From: Spirochaetaceae bacterium
GTDB taxonomy: Bacteria > Spirochaetota > Spirochaetia > SZUA-6 > Bin103
Direction: 5' to 3'
Assembly: GCA_028820215.1 (NCBI GenBank)
Contig: JAPPKD010000356.1
Location: forward strand, 1 to 17,476
DNA length: 17,476 bases
Shown: in pieces, positions 1-7,620 of the stretch
Position numbering within the stretch: position 1 is the stretch's first letter
Layout of the letters: each line of letters starts with the position of its first letter
Position numbers and translations under genes: made by a program
Notes under the pieces: generated by a model
Database searches by the model: none
Seen by the model: only the letters and a program-made list of their open reading frames with translations
Told to the model about the DNA's origin: nothing

Positions 1-49
1 CCGGACGGGACTCGCACCCGCTAGGGAATGACGCCTTCTCACGGCGCAC
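1..49 (-). mobile_element. 5' end of a probable group II intron, truncated by the window edge
   Basis: Read on the minus strand from position 49, the sequence starts with GTGCGCC. This fits the GUGYG 5' end of bacterial group II introns. A short hairpin follows (CGCC/GGCG), then CCCTAGC and GGGTGCGAGTCCC, a small stem-loop of the kind found near the 5' end of domain I. The rest, including any reverse transcriptase gene, domains V/VI and the 3' junction, lies outside the window. The inferred insertion point is between 50 and 49, inside the reading frame of the 50-476 gene. A partial tRNA was considered and judged less likely, because the T-loop lacks the usual TTC and no acceptor stem can be made. 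Recognition is from memory of intron 5' ends, so it is moderate. Confidence 0.55.
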
Positions 50-476
50 CGAATAGCTCAGGCCATCTCTCTCGAAGAGACTGTCTTGACAGACGGGGAT
101 CTCCGGCGCATAGATGCCTGCACCTATGACCAGGCAACGTGTCCCTGACACGAAAGAACAGGAGGAAGTCCTTTATTCTGTTCGGAAGAAAGTGTGACAG
201 CGCTGCGCCGAAGGCACCGATCGCGACGGCGGAACCCAATTGATCCTTTAGTTCGTTGGTGAACGCGGATAGGCCCTCTGTCCCCCACTCAACCAACCCC
301 ATCAACATGAGCGCCCCCAAGTATATCGCAGTCAGTGATGCGACATTCTGCGCCTTCAGTTCCTTCTCTTTCGCCAATTTTGTTTCCTCAAAGTATGCCA
401 GTAATGTCGCTCCGGTGTACGAGCAGCCACTATCGTCCTCGTGGATGAGCGGTTTTCTGGGGACTCTGCATTTCAT
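39..476 (-). pseudogene. small two-helix membrane protein, 3' end interrupted by a probable group II intron
   Basis: The 145-codon frame starts at ATG 476 and stops at 39-41, but the last codons (after Phe at 53-51) are supplied by the putative intron, so the native C-terminus is missing. A lysine- and glutamate-rich stretch (about residues 30-42) precedes two hydrophobic segments, about residues 45-62 (SLTAIYLGALMLMGLVEW) and 82-100 (GSAVAIGAFGAALSHFLP). A basic segment with a RVRDTLPGHR motif and a DPRLS motif follows. The order (two helices, then R-x-R-x-x-LPG-x-R and DPR) resembles small uncharacterised membrane proteins I have seen in accessory regions, but I cannot name the family or its function. 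The true start is uncertain: an in-frame stop lies about 60 nt upstream of 476. GC content here is lower than in the catabolic genes, which suggests acquired DNA. Confidence 0.5.
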
Positions 477-1110
477 CGGCGGGTTGCGCGCTCTGCATAT
501 CGGGACAGACGTGCTTCGATTGCTTACTCAATATTCTCCCTCGAGCCTCGATCTGCGGTTTCATGGGTAGTGAGCCCCGCGGCGTAGTGGTGACCAGCCC
601 CATTCACGGATCCGAGCGGGCACACGAGCGGTGATGTTTCGTTCTCCTCCTCCCGCTTCCCGATCAGGCGCAGAGGCACCCTTGGGTACAACGGTCTGTA
701 CCGGAGCACCCGACCGCCATGTTGACGGTGGCCGCCACCAACACAGTCAACCAGCTCATCTCGGGAAACTGCAACTCGACCCTCTAGCCGCGTGCCCGGT
801 CGCCATAGCACAATGAAAGTAACAAGCCCGTGCGAAACGAGTCGAGGTTTTCCGGCGCATCAGACGGAGCGCGGCTGCGTGGCCGAACGGCCGGACGAAG
901 AGGCGGAGAAGGAGCGGCGGCCGCGCGGGTTCCTGCGTGCGCTCCTGGACGGCGACCTCAAGCCTGACAGCTCAGGTGCGGCCGGAGCGGAAAGCGCCGG
1001 CGCTCACGGCGCGGCTGGTACCCGGCGGCTACCCGGGGCTGCGGATCCTCGCCGCGCCGTTCAGCGGACTGCGATTGACAGCCCAGACACGGAAGCGTAC
1101 CGTAGAAGAG
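477..1110. other. stretch without a convincing gene
   Basis: Short overlapping frames exist on both strands, but none shows a recognisable domain, a good ribosome binding site or consistent codon use. One plus-strand stretch near 880-970 reads in a coding-like, charged way (VAERPDEEAEKE, then RGFLRALLDGDLKP). A second stretch in another frame (about 970-1080, ARLVPGGYPGLRILAAPF) also has coding-like composition. Together they could be a frameshifted relic, but I cannot identify a family. Otherwise I see nothing definite. Confidence 0.3.
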
Positions 1111-1150
1111 CATCCCGTTGGGATGGTTTGCGTCCGGCCCCGTTGGGGTC
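1111..1150 (+). other. two tandem perfect or near-perfect short hairpins with GTT loops
   Basis: CATCCC-GTT-GGGATG (1111-1125) is a perfect 6-bp stem. GGCCCC-GTT-GGGGTC (1136-1150) is a 6-bp stem with one G-U pair. Stem sequences differ while the GTT loop is kept, and the two start exactly 25 nt apart. A third hairpin starts another 25 nt on (1161). The pattern suggests a structured RNA leader or trailer, or decayed repeats. Function is not known. Confidence 0.45.
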
Positions 1151-1160
1151 ATGTTAGTCC

Positions 1161-1186
1161 GGGCCCCATTTCGGGGCCCTTTTCTT
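1161..1186 (+). terminator. Rho-independent terminator-like hairpin
   Basis: GGGCCCC-ATTTC-GGGGCCC (1161-1179) is a perfect 7-bp GC stem followed directly by TTTTCTT, the classic intrinsic terminator layout on the plus strand. It ends only about 12 nt before the probable TTG start of the NYN gene, with no clear gene immediately upstream. It may end a transcript from the decayed region, or act as an attenuator in the leader of the downstream gene. Confidence 0.65.
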
Positions 1187-1197
1187 GAGTCTGGGCT

Positions 1198-1869
1198 TTG
1201 ACTGATTCGTACGCGGGGTTCATAGATGTCGGCTTCCTGCATGCCGAAGGTGCGAGGAAGATTCGCAAGAAGAGAACCGCCGTCCGACTCCAGGCAGCGG
1301 AAGTCGTACGCTGGCTCCGATTCCTCGCCCGAACGCCGTTCGTCGACGGCTCGTTCCTGAGGGCCTATTGGTACGACGCTGCTTTTGGTCCTGAGCATCC
1401 ACGTTACCGCGACCAGCGAAAGTTCCTTGACGCGATCGCGCATACACCGGGAATCCAACTGCGCCTCGGTCACCTCGCGGAGCATCCCTCCAGATTGGAG
1501 AAGCCGATCAGGCAAGCCCTGGCCTCCACGGCCGATCGCCTTGGCGTCGAGCCCGACCGTCTGACGACCGAGTTCGATCGGCATTGGACTTTTCGGCCGG
1601 AGCGCCGACAGAAGGGCGTCGATACGCTGATCGCGCTGGACATGGTTCGCCTCGCTGGCCGTTCGGTGTTCTCCACCGCCGTGTTGATTGCCGGCGACCG
1701 GGATCTGGCGGAGGTAGTACGCACGACACAGGACTTCGGAGTGCGAACGCTTGTCGCAACCCCGGACGAGGACAGCCTCTCCAACGAGTTGGCCCAGCTT
1801 GCCGACGATGTGATAGTCATGAACGAGGATTTTCTTGAGAGGATGATGGCCGACCGTGCCTCATCGTAG
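1198..1869 (+). CDS. NYN-domain (PIN-like fold) nuclease-like protein
   Basis: The 223-aa protein is consistent with the NYN/LabA/DUF88 group of PIN-like, metal-dependent RNases. Acidic positions fall where this fold puts them: an N-terminal FID (about residue 9), GVD (about 141), and IAGDRDL in the C-terminal half (about 165-171). FGVRTLVATP follows as the usual next strand. There is no signal peptide or membrane segment, so it is likely cytoplasmic and RNA-directed. The family link is known; the substrate is not. TTG at 1198 is the likely start because a stop lies in frame at 1186-1188 and the next in-frame options would cut the first conserved strand. No good Shine-Dalgarno site is visible, and a terminator-like hairpin sits just upstream. 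It stands alone and is convergent with the heparinase gene that ends at 1891. Confidence 0.75.
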   Translation: MTDSYAGFIDVGFLHAEGARKIRKKRTAVRLQAAEVVRWLRFLARTPFVDGSFLRAYWYDAAFGPEHPRYRDQRKFLDAIAHTPGIQLRLGHLAEHPSRLEKPIRQALASTADRLGVEPDRLTTEFDRHWTFRPERRQKGVDTLIALDMVRLAGRSVFSTAVLIAGDRDLAEVVRTTQDFGVRTLVATPDEDSLSNELAQLADDVIVMNEDFLERMMADRASS

Positions 1870-1890
1870 CCGCACCACCCTGACCGCGCG

Positions 1891-4578
1891 TTACGGCGCG
1901 GGGGCTCGAAAGATCGTGCGTGCAGACGCCGAAGCCCCGGTGGCGTCGCGGCAGCTGACGCGTACCTGGTAGACCTCCCCGGGGTCCAGGTCGCTCAACA
2001 CCACCCGGTGGTCGACGCGGGACTCCGGGTTGACCGTTCGGAGCCATTCCCGAGCGCCGCGCCTGCGGTACGCCACGGAGGAGTCGGCCGGGGCCGAGGT
2101 CTCCCAGCTCAGCAGGACCGAGCGCGGCGGAGTGGCCGAGCGGCCGGCCCATACCGACTCCTTGCCGTCCGGCAGGTGCACCGGCGCGAACGGCACGCCC
2201 AGCGCCAGGCACAGCTCCAGCGGGTCCTCCGACACCGTGATCGGGTGCATCGCCAGCGTACCGGCCGCGGGTACCTCGACGTACAGGCGGCCGCCGACCT
2301 CCTCGATCGGCACCGGGGTGCCGTTCACGGTCGCGCTGTTGGCCGAGCCCGGCGCCAGCGAGACGCGCCCCGAGCCGCGGCAGGAGACTTCCGCATGGTC
2401 CGCGGCGAAGTGCACGCCGACGGCGGCGATGCCCTTTCCCACCTCGAGGATCTTCCGTCCCCGGTACGTCAGCCGCGTGCCGCCCGTCAGGCCGGCCTCC
2501 GCCACCCGCCCGCGCTGGACGGAGACGTGCGCGGCTTCCCCGTCGGTGCGCACGCTCACGCACGCGCGGGATCCCGAGGACCGCGCCAGCAGCACGGTAT
2601 CCTCGCGCGCCCCGTCGGCCACGCGGCAGCCGACGGCCTCGTTTGTCGGCACCGGTGTGCCCCGTGCGGTGACCGGCAACGCGGTCACCTCCGGCGGGTC
2701 CGAGCCCGATCTTGCGGGATACAGGACGACCGTGAACGCGACCGGCCGTGCCGACCGCTGCACGAGCGCCACGTAAGGCCCTTCGCGGGTCCCGGCGGGT
2801 GTCGAGATCGGGCCGCTGTCCTGCTCCAGGGTCTGCCCGTCCTCCGGCAGGCACGCCGTGAACAGGCGCGCCCCCCTCCGTTCGTCGGTAGCGATCACGC
2901 CGGCGTCGGCGTCGACCGCCAGCTCGGTCGGCTGAAAGTGGCCGTGCCAGCGATACTCGTGCGTCCCGCCGTCGCCTTCCAGGACGTCGTGGATGATCCA
3001 GTAGCCCGGCTTGACCAGCAGAACCGCCCGCCGGTGCTCGACGCCGAACCGCTCGTAGGCGCGGCTGACCACGGCGGCGTAGTCGAAGCCGGGCAGGCTC
3101 TCCCACGTCTGCAGCCGGCCGCCGTTGGAGAGGTACGCCTGGCTCTCCCCGTCGACCATGACCGTGTTGGAGGAGCGGGTCTGCATGTCCCAGCTCCGGA
3201 ACTCGGACGCCTCGTAGCCGTGGGTGGAGCCGCTGTTGGACAGGTAGGCCCGGCCGTGCGCCCAGACGCCCACCGACAGCAGGTCGGGGTGCGTGTCGAT
3301 CACGTCGGGGGAGGCGTTGTAGCTCATGATCAGGTACAGGTCGTCGGGTTCCCAGCCGCTGCGCATCACCAGCAGGCCGGTGTGCGGCAGGACGCGCGAC
3401 GTGCGCTCCGGCGGTTTGCCGCGACCGGTCTCGAACCACCCGAAGTCGCTCCGCTCGGGAAACAGGTCCGCCGCTTCGCCCAGCACCGGCACCATGGAGT
3501 CTCCCGGCAGGCCGCCCCAGCGCTCCTCGTCGAAGCGCGACACGTAGCTGCGGCCGCCGCCGAACGAGGCGTGCCCCACCGGCGGGTACTGGCGTAGCGG
3601 CGTGAGCACGTACATCGCCCACTCGTACATGCGCTGCAGGGCGTCCGGCCACTCCGGCGGGACCGGCTCGCCGGCCTCCCGCAGCGCCCGCCAGGCGACC
3701 GCGTACTCGAGGATCCCGCTGAAGTGATATTCGCTGCGCTCCCAGTACCCGCCGTCGTCGAGCACGCAGTCGCGCATGTTCTGCGTGAACCGCTCGACGG
3801 CCCGCTCCTTCCAGCGCGTGGAGTCCCGGAAGCCCGGCAGCGCGTGCGCGAGCTCCAGCAGCGCCACCATCATCGCCACTTCCCAGTTGTGGGCGACGTG
3901 CGTGTCGGACACCGTGTACAGGAACTCCGCGTGCTCGAGCAGCAGCTTGAGAAACGTCACGCGGTCCGCGTCGTCCAGGGCGTCGGACCGGCCGATGGTC
4001 CGGTACAGGTCGAGGGCGATCGGCACCCTGCCCGCGGCCATGAGAGCCTGCCAGGGTCCGTTGTAGCCGTACCAGGTCACCGGGCGCTGCGCGGGCGGCC
4101 GGGCGTCGGCGTGGAAGGCGCGCACGATTTCCATCGCCCCGCGCGCGTAGCGCCCGTGGCCGGTGGTGCGGTAGACGGAGACGAGCGGGTGCATCCAGAA
4201 CCAGCGCACGAAACGCGATTCCGCGCACGGGTAGTCCCAGGCGTGCCAGTCGATGCGCGGTCCGACGTCCAGCACCTTGCCGACGAACGCGATCCGGCCG
4301 CGCATGATCGCCTCGGCGTCCTGCACGTCGCCGGAGGACGCGTCGTACCAGTCCGCCGGGAACCGCACGTCCCGTGCATCGCTCATGACGCAGGCATCCA
4401 GGTGCTCGGCCAGCGCGCGCTGCAAGGCTGCCGCGCCGCCGCCCGACGCGGACTCCCGGACGGCCCGAAGGTGGGGCTGACCGGTATCGAGACGCGCCGC
4501 CAGCTCCCCATCCGACAGCTCGGGCCGGGTGGGCAGGAACCGCAGCCGCAGCAGGCGTTCGCGGATCTCGGGGTCCAT
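1891..4578 (-). CDS. heparinase II/III-family protein with C-terminal fibronectin III-like domain
   Basis: The protein is 895 aa and resembles polysaccharide lyases of the heparinase II/III superfamily, which cleave uronate-containing glycans by beta-elimination. The N-terminal 400 or so residues are helix-rich, as in the alpha/alpha toroid, with a VAHNWEVAMM segment near residue 229. The beta-sandwich part carries DTHPDLLSVGVWAHG (about 428-442) and RSSNTVMVDGES (about 467-478), matching the family's H-x-D-x-LS and HNTV-type motifs; the HN of the second is SN here. Residues about 815-890 (VLLSWETSAP, then YQVRV) look like a fibronectin III domain. No signal peptide is visible. The ATG at 4578 gives MDPEIRERLL and lies 5 bp after the oxidoreductase stop; there is no clear Shine-Dalgarno site, so coupling to that gene is likely. 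The same frame is open further upstream, but that part only shadows the oxidoreductase. The exact glycan is unknown. Confidence 0.85.
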   Translation of the reverse strand: MDPEIRERLLRLRFLPTRPELSDGELAARLDTGQPHLRAVRESASGGGAAALQRALAEHLDACVMSDARDVRFPADWYDASSGDVQDAEAIMRGRIAFVGKVLDVGPRIDWHAWDYPCAESRFVRWFWMHPLVSVYRTTGHGRYARGAMEIVRAFHADARPPAQRPVTWYGYNGPWQALMAAGRVPIALDLYRTIGRSDALDDADRVTFLKLLLEHAEFLYTVSDTHVAHNWEVAMMVALLELAHALPGFRDSTRWKERAVERFTQNMRDCVLDDGGYWERSEYHFSGILEYAVAWRALREAGEPVPPEWPDALQRMYEWAMYVLTPLRQYPPVGHASFGGGRSYVSRFDEERWGGLPGDSMVPVLGEAADLFPERSDFGWFETGRGKPPERTSRVLPHTGLLVMRSGWEPDDLYLIMSYNASPDVIDTHPDLLSVGVWAHGRAYLSNSGSTHGYEASEFRSWDMQTRSSNTVMVDGESQAYLSNGGRLQTWESLPGFDYAAVVSRAYERFGVEHRRAVLLVKPGYWIIHDVLEGDGGTHEYRWHGHFQPTELAVDADAGVIATDERRGARLFTACLPEDGQTLEQDSGPISTPAGTREGPYVALVQRSARPVAFTVVLYPARSGSDPPEVTALPVTARGTPVPTNEAVGCRVADGAREDTVLLARSSGSRACVSVRTDGEAAHVSVQRGRVAEAGLTGGTRLTYRGRKILEVGKGIAAVGVHFAADHAEVSCRGSGRVSLAPGSANSATVNGTPVPIEEVGGRLYVEVPAAGTLAMHPITVSEDPLELCLALGVPFAPVHLPDGKESVWAGRSATPPRSVLLSWETSAPADSSVAYRRRGAREWLRTVNPESRVDHRVVLSDLDPGEVYQVRVSCRDATGASASARTIFRAPAP

Positions 4579-4583
4579 CGGCT

Positions 4584-5792
4584 TCACAGCCAGTGCGCGA
4601 CCGGCCAGAGGGTCGCCGAACGCGAGAACGGCGCGTCCAGCAACGCCTCGGTCTCCTCGATCGGGTCGTGGCCGTACCGGCGCACGAATTCCGCCTCGAT
4701 CCGCTGCTCCAACTCCGTCGGGCCGTCCAGTGGCAGGCTGACCCACCGGTTGCCCAGCCGGGCGCTCTCGCGCACGGCCAGGCAGATCTCCCAGTCCCGG
4801 AGGCCGTTCCGGGCGCCGTAGGGAGGCGCGCCCTCCTCGGTGATCGCCCGGTGCAGGCCGACCAGGATGCTCGCCTTCGCGACGTCGTCGGGATCGCCGA
4901 TGCCATAGCGGCTGAAGGGGTTCTCCCACACCAGCGGCGGATCGAGGTCGACCCGCATGGCGTCCAGCACCCGCTCGCCGCCAGCCTCCCGGTAGTGCTC
5001 GGTGATCTCCGTCGTGCGGCCGTCGCGATACAGCGTGACCCGATTGCCGCTGACGTGGCCGCGGGTCCCCTCGACGTCCCAGCCAACCGGGAACGCGTGG
5101 CGGGCCGACGGGAAGATCCGCGGCGGCTTCTCGAACAGGCAGACCACCCCGCCCGCGAACTTCACCAGCCCGTGGTCCCACTGCACGGTCGACTCTGGCT
5201 CTCCGCCGTAGGCGACGTACGGCTCGGTCTTCACCTCGCCGCAGTAGCCGAGCACTTCGGTGGCATCGGCTCCCAGCAAGGCGCGAACCCCGCTGAAGCC
5301 GTGATACTGCCCGGTCAGGTAGCGCAGGCGAGCGTGCGTGAGCTCGCCCAGGAGGCCGGCGTCGATGACCATTCGCTTCGTCCGCTCCACTGGCCACAGC
5401 CACACCTGTTCGGCGGTCTCCCACAGCACACCCGACTGCCGGCACGCGTCCTCGATGGCCGCGGCGTACCGCCGGGTCAGCGCGATCGGCACCTCGGTGA
5501 TGACGTGGGCGCCGTGACGGGCCGCGGTCAGTGCCATCACGACGTGGGAGTCCTTGGGCGCCAGGCTCAGCACCACGTCCGGACTCTCGGCGGCGAACAG
5601 GTCCGCCTGACTCCGGAAGCGGGCCGGCAACGGGTAGAGGGCAGCGATCTCGGCGAGCACCTCGGCGCTGCGGTCACAGACGGCTGTCAGCTCATAGTGG
5701 TCGGTCAGGCGGGCGATCGTCGCCAGAAAGTGGCGGGCGCGCGAGCCGGGACCGGCCCCCAGGCCGATGACTGCGATGCGCAGCCGCTTCAT
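4584..5792 (-). CDS. Gfo/Idh/MocA family NAD(P)-dependent oxidoreductase
   Basis: The 402-aa protein starts with a Rossmann fold: IAVIGLGAGPGSRARHF (residues 5-21) has the dinucleotide-binding glycines, and ELTAVCDRS (about 34-42) has the acidic end of strand 2. The segment ITEVPIALT (about 98-106) sits at the place of the family's EKPxA motif, with Val in place of the usual Lys. The C-terminal half is the alpha/beta substrate domain (YGGEPESTVQWDHGLVKF, about 215-232). Members oxidise or reduce sugar-like substrates, often cyclitols, sugar acids or amino sugars. It is the first gene of a two-gene minus-strand unit with the heparinase-type gene 5 bp downstream, which suggests that it processes the lyase product. 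Loss of the EKP lysine, a cofactor or substrate contact in studied members, may mean altered chemistry. Confidence 0.85.
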   Translation of the reverse strand: MKRLRIAVIGLGAGPGSRARHFLATIARLTDHYELTAVCDRSAEVLAEIAALYPLPARFRSQADLFAAESPDVVLSLAPKDSHVVMALTAARHGAHVITEVPIALTRRYAAAIEDACRQSGVLWETAEQVWLWPVERTKRMVIDAGLLGELTHARLRYLTGQYHGFSGVRALLGADATEVLGYCGEVKTEPYVAYGGEPESTVQWDHGLVKFAGGVVCLFEKPPRIFPSARHAFPVGWDVEGTRGHVSGNRVTLYRDGRTTEITEHYREAGGERVLDAMRVDLDPPLVWENPFSRYGIGDPDDVAKASILVGLHRAITEEGAPPYGARNGLRDWEICLAVRESARLGNRWVSLPLDGPTELEQRIEAEFVRRYGHDPIEETEALLDAPFSRSATLWPVAHWL

Positions 5793-5846
5793 GGGGCTAG
5801 GCTCTGCCCTGCCGGCGATCGCGGGCAGGCATCGCCCGCGTCGCGG

Positions 5847-5924
5847 TTACGCTACGTCCAGGGTCTTCCGGTCCAGCCGGTACCACGACACATCACCGTC
5901 ATCGAGGACTCCGCGAATGGGAGA
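5847..5924 (-). pseudogene. possible C-terminal coding remnant, unidentified
   Basis: In a frame different from the adjacent 5899-6105 fragment, the minus strand reads SPIRGVLDDGDVSWYRLD and then RKTLDVA before a TAA stop. The codons have the high-GC third positions seen in genuine genes of the window. There is no start, and I cannot name a family. It could be the end of a lost gene, or the frameshifted tail of the neighbouring fragment. Confidence 0.25.
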
Positions 5925-6105
5925 GCCGTGCTTCGATCGCCTCGAAGCGCTGGTTCGCCGCGGCAACGAGGTCGGCGAGTCTCTGCGGAAGCTCCAGCAC
6001 CTCGCGGGTCAGCAGGCGAACGCGCAGCGCCTCTACCCACTCCGGGTGCTCGTCCAACACGCGAACCAGATCCTGGATGGAGTTGATCGTCATCGCGGTA
6101 GCCAT
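5899..6105 (-). pseudogene. N-terminal fragment of a DUF3782-type/PD-(D/E)XK-associated protein
   Basis: The 68-aa frame starts at ATG 6105 (MATAMTIN). It carries SIQDLVRVLDEHPEWVEALR and then LLTREVLELPQRLADLV, a hallmark of the N-terminal region of a large bacterial family whose full members run on into a coiled coil and a PD-(D/E)XK nuclease-like domain. Here the frame stops at RLSHSRSPR, just where the coiled coil should continue, and no nuclease part follows. I therefore read it as truncated, although short family members are often annotated as hypothetical proteins. The function of the family is not established. No convincing ribosome binding site is visible. Confidence 0.5.
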
Positions 6106-6262
6106 CAGATACCTCAGCGTGGCGCGGCACGTGCGTTACAGATCGCCGTGAACGTCGGGCAGGTAATATAGCGCTTTCCGCCAGATTTCCGAAAGGAGCT
6201 CTCGCGATCGTACGGATGATCGCCTTCGAACCAAGCCGGCGTCGCGTGGCACCATTGAGAAC
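6106..6262. other. divergent intergenic region
   Basis: This 157-bp region separates the minus-strand fragment from the plus-strand oxidoreductase and should hold the promoter of the latter. A TAATAT at 6164-6169 resembles a -10 box on the plus strand, but I see no good -35 at the right distance. No operator or RNA gene is recognised. Confidence 0.25.
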
Positions 6263-7276
6263 ATGATTCGCGTCGCGATCTACGGTGCCGGATCGTTCGC
6301 CAACTCGTGCCGGATCCCGAACCTGCGATGCATCGACGGAGTCCGCATCGTGGCGGTGTGCGACGTCGACCCGCAGGCTCGCGAGGCGACCGCGCGGCGA
6401 TTCGCCATTCCCCGCGCGTACGCCGACGCCGGCCGGATGCTGGAAGCCGAGACGATCGACGTGCTCTATTCACTCGTGAATGCGGCCGACCGCACCGACG
6501 TCGAAGCGCGCGCTGCGGCGCAGGGCATCCACCTGTTCAGCGAGAAGCCGCAGGCGCTGTCGATGAAGGTCGCCCGCGCCATTGACGCTGCCGTGCGCCG
6601 CGCGGGGGTGCTGAGCACCGTCGGCTTTCGTGAGCGCTACCGCCCGCTGTTTCAGGAGGCCCGCCGGCTCCTCGCCGGACGCAGGATCATCCACATCAAC
6701 TTCCTCTCCGAGGGGACCACCGGGGCACGGGATCCGGAGCGTCTCAGGGTCGGCGTCGATGGATCCGAGGAAGGTCGCGACAGCTTCACGCGAACCGGCG
6801 GGAGCGGGCTGGGCTGGGGAGTGCACGCGCTCGACTGCGCCCGCTACATCAGCGGCTTGAACGTCGAGACGGCGCAGGCCTTCTACTACCATCCGCCCGG
6901 CTACCGGCAGCCGCTGTCCTACTGCTACCACTTCCGCATGACCGGCGGCGCGACGATGACGATGACCCTGGTGGACGGCGTCGGCACCGCGCCCCCTGGC
7001 AACTGGTTCACGGTCCTGTACGAAGGCGGCCACCTTGCCCTGCACGGCTATGACCGCATCGAGCGGGACGGCGTCACGGTCTTCCGCGGCGAGCCGTTCG
7101 ATCCGTGGGCGGCGCAGGACCGGGCGTTCGTCGAGGCGTTGCGGACCGGGGATCCGTCACTCGTTCTGAGCGACTACCATGACGGTCTGGCGACGCTGGC
7201 GCCGGTGCTGGCCGGCTGGGAGTCGGCGCGCCGGGGCGGGCAGTGCATGGACGTGGCGGCGTTCAGTGAAGAGTGA
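6263..7276 (+). CDS. Gfo/Idh/MocA family NAD(P)-dependent oxidoreductase
   Basis: The 337-aa protein is of normal family length. The Rossmann motif VAIYGAGSFANS is at residues 4-15, VCDVD at about 32-36, and FSEKPQALS at about 92-100 contains the canonical EKP lysine, unlike the other oxidoreductase in this window. GWGVHALDCARYISG (about 190-204) matches the family's D-x-x-x-x-(L/Y) helix after the substrate sheet, with His in a usual catalytic position. Function by family: NAD(P)-linked oxidation or reduction of a sugar or sugar-derived substrate in the cytoplasm. It stands alone on the plus strand between a broken gene and the toxin-antitoxin patch. The ATG at 6263 is the first start that keeps the Rossmann strand; the upstream GAGA is at most a weak ribosome binding site. 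Confidence 0.87.
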   Translation: MIRVAIYGAGSFANSCRIPNLRCIDGVRIVAVCDVDPQAREATARRFAIPRAYADAGRMLEAETIDVLYSLVNAADRTDVEARAAAQGIHLFSEKPQALSMKVARAIDAAVRRAGVLSTVGFRERYRPLFQEARRLLAGRRIIHINFLSEGTTGARDPERLRVGVDGSEEGRDSFTRTGGSGLGWGVHALDCARYISGLNVETAQAFYYHPPGYRQPLSYCYHFRMTGGATMTMTLVDGVGTAPPGNWFTVLYEGGHLALHGYDRIERDGVTVFRGEPFDPWAAQDRAFVEALRTGDPSLVLSDYHDGLATLAPVLAGWESARRGGQCMDVAAFSEE

Positions 7277-7331
7277 TGTTTACGGTTGGGCTTCTTCAAG
7301 CCGGCTGCCGCTCGTAGCGCTCGACCTCGAT

Positions 7332-7589
7332 CTAATCCTCTCGCGCTTGCGCCTGGGCGACGTCGTAGGCCGCCTGCAACCGTATCCAGGTCTCCGTCGT
7401 CGAGCCGAAGGCCTTGGCCAGCCGGATCGCCATGTCGCCCGAGATCCGCACACGGCCGTTGACCAGGTTCGAGAGCGCCTGACAGCTCACGCCCAATACC
7501 CTCGCACCCTCGGTGACGCTGAGGCCGAGCGGCTCCAGGCAAGACACGCGCACTGCCTTGCCGGGATGCGGGGGGTTCTTCATCGGCAT
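7332..7589 (-). CDS. higA: HigA/VapI-type antitoxin, HTH transcription factor
   Basis: The 85-aa protein begins MPMKNPPHPGKAVR, the typical opening of HigA-family antitoxins (PPHPGE/K). It continues with an XRE helix-turn-helix: GLSVTEGARVLGVS, then SNLVNGRVRISGDMAIRLAK and TETWIRLQAAYDVAQA. Antitoxins of this type bind HigB mRNA interferase and repress their own operon. No higB lies in the expected place: the gene upstream on the same strand is hicB, whose stop (7621) is 31 bp away. It is therefore an orphan antitoxin, or one captured downstream of another module. The start could be Met1 (7589) or Met3 (7583); neither has a clear Shine-Dalgarno site. Confidence 0.85.
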   Translation of the reverse strand: MPMKNPPHPGKAVRVSCLEPLGLSVTEGARVLGVSCQALSNLVNGRVRISGDMAIRLAKAFGSTTETWIRLQAAYDVAQAQARED

Positions 7590-7620
7590 CGCCGGACGCG
7601 TCCGTGCGGGCTGAACCGGA

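Noticed and set aside
1..50. A partial tRNA (possible Leu, GAG anticodon loop) on the minus strand
   Set aside because: A 5-bp stem with loop GTGAGAA can be drawn, but the T-loop has TGCGAGT without the invariant TTC. No 5' acceptor strand or D arm fits upstream. The GTGCG start and following stem-loop suit a group II intron better.
524..816. Small genes on either strand, including a short minus-strand frame with a lipobox-like AVGC
   Set aside because: They have no family similarity and no ribosome binding site, and they overlap each other in several frames.
1817..5086. 1089-aa minus-strand open frame
   Set aside because: It is Arg-, Ala- and Gly-rich low-information sequence antiphase to the heparinase and oxidoreductase genes, as expected for a high-GC shadow frame.
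4579..5445. N-terminal extension of the heparinase-type protein within the same open frame
   Set aside because: It would overlap the clearly real oxidoreductase by more than 800 bp; MDPEIRERLL at 4578 gives a normal start 5 bp after that gene.
4593..6086. 497-aa plus-strand open frame
   Set aside because: It is the complement of the oxidoreductase with no domain; composition is that of a shadow frame.
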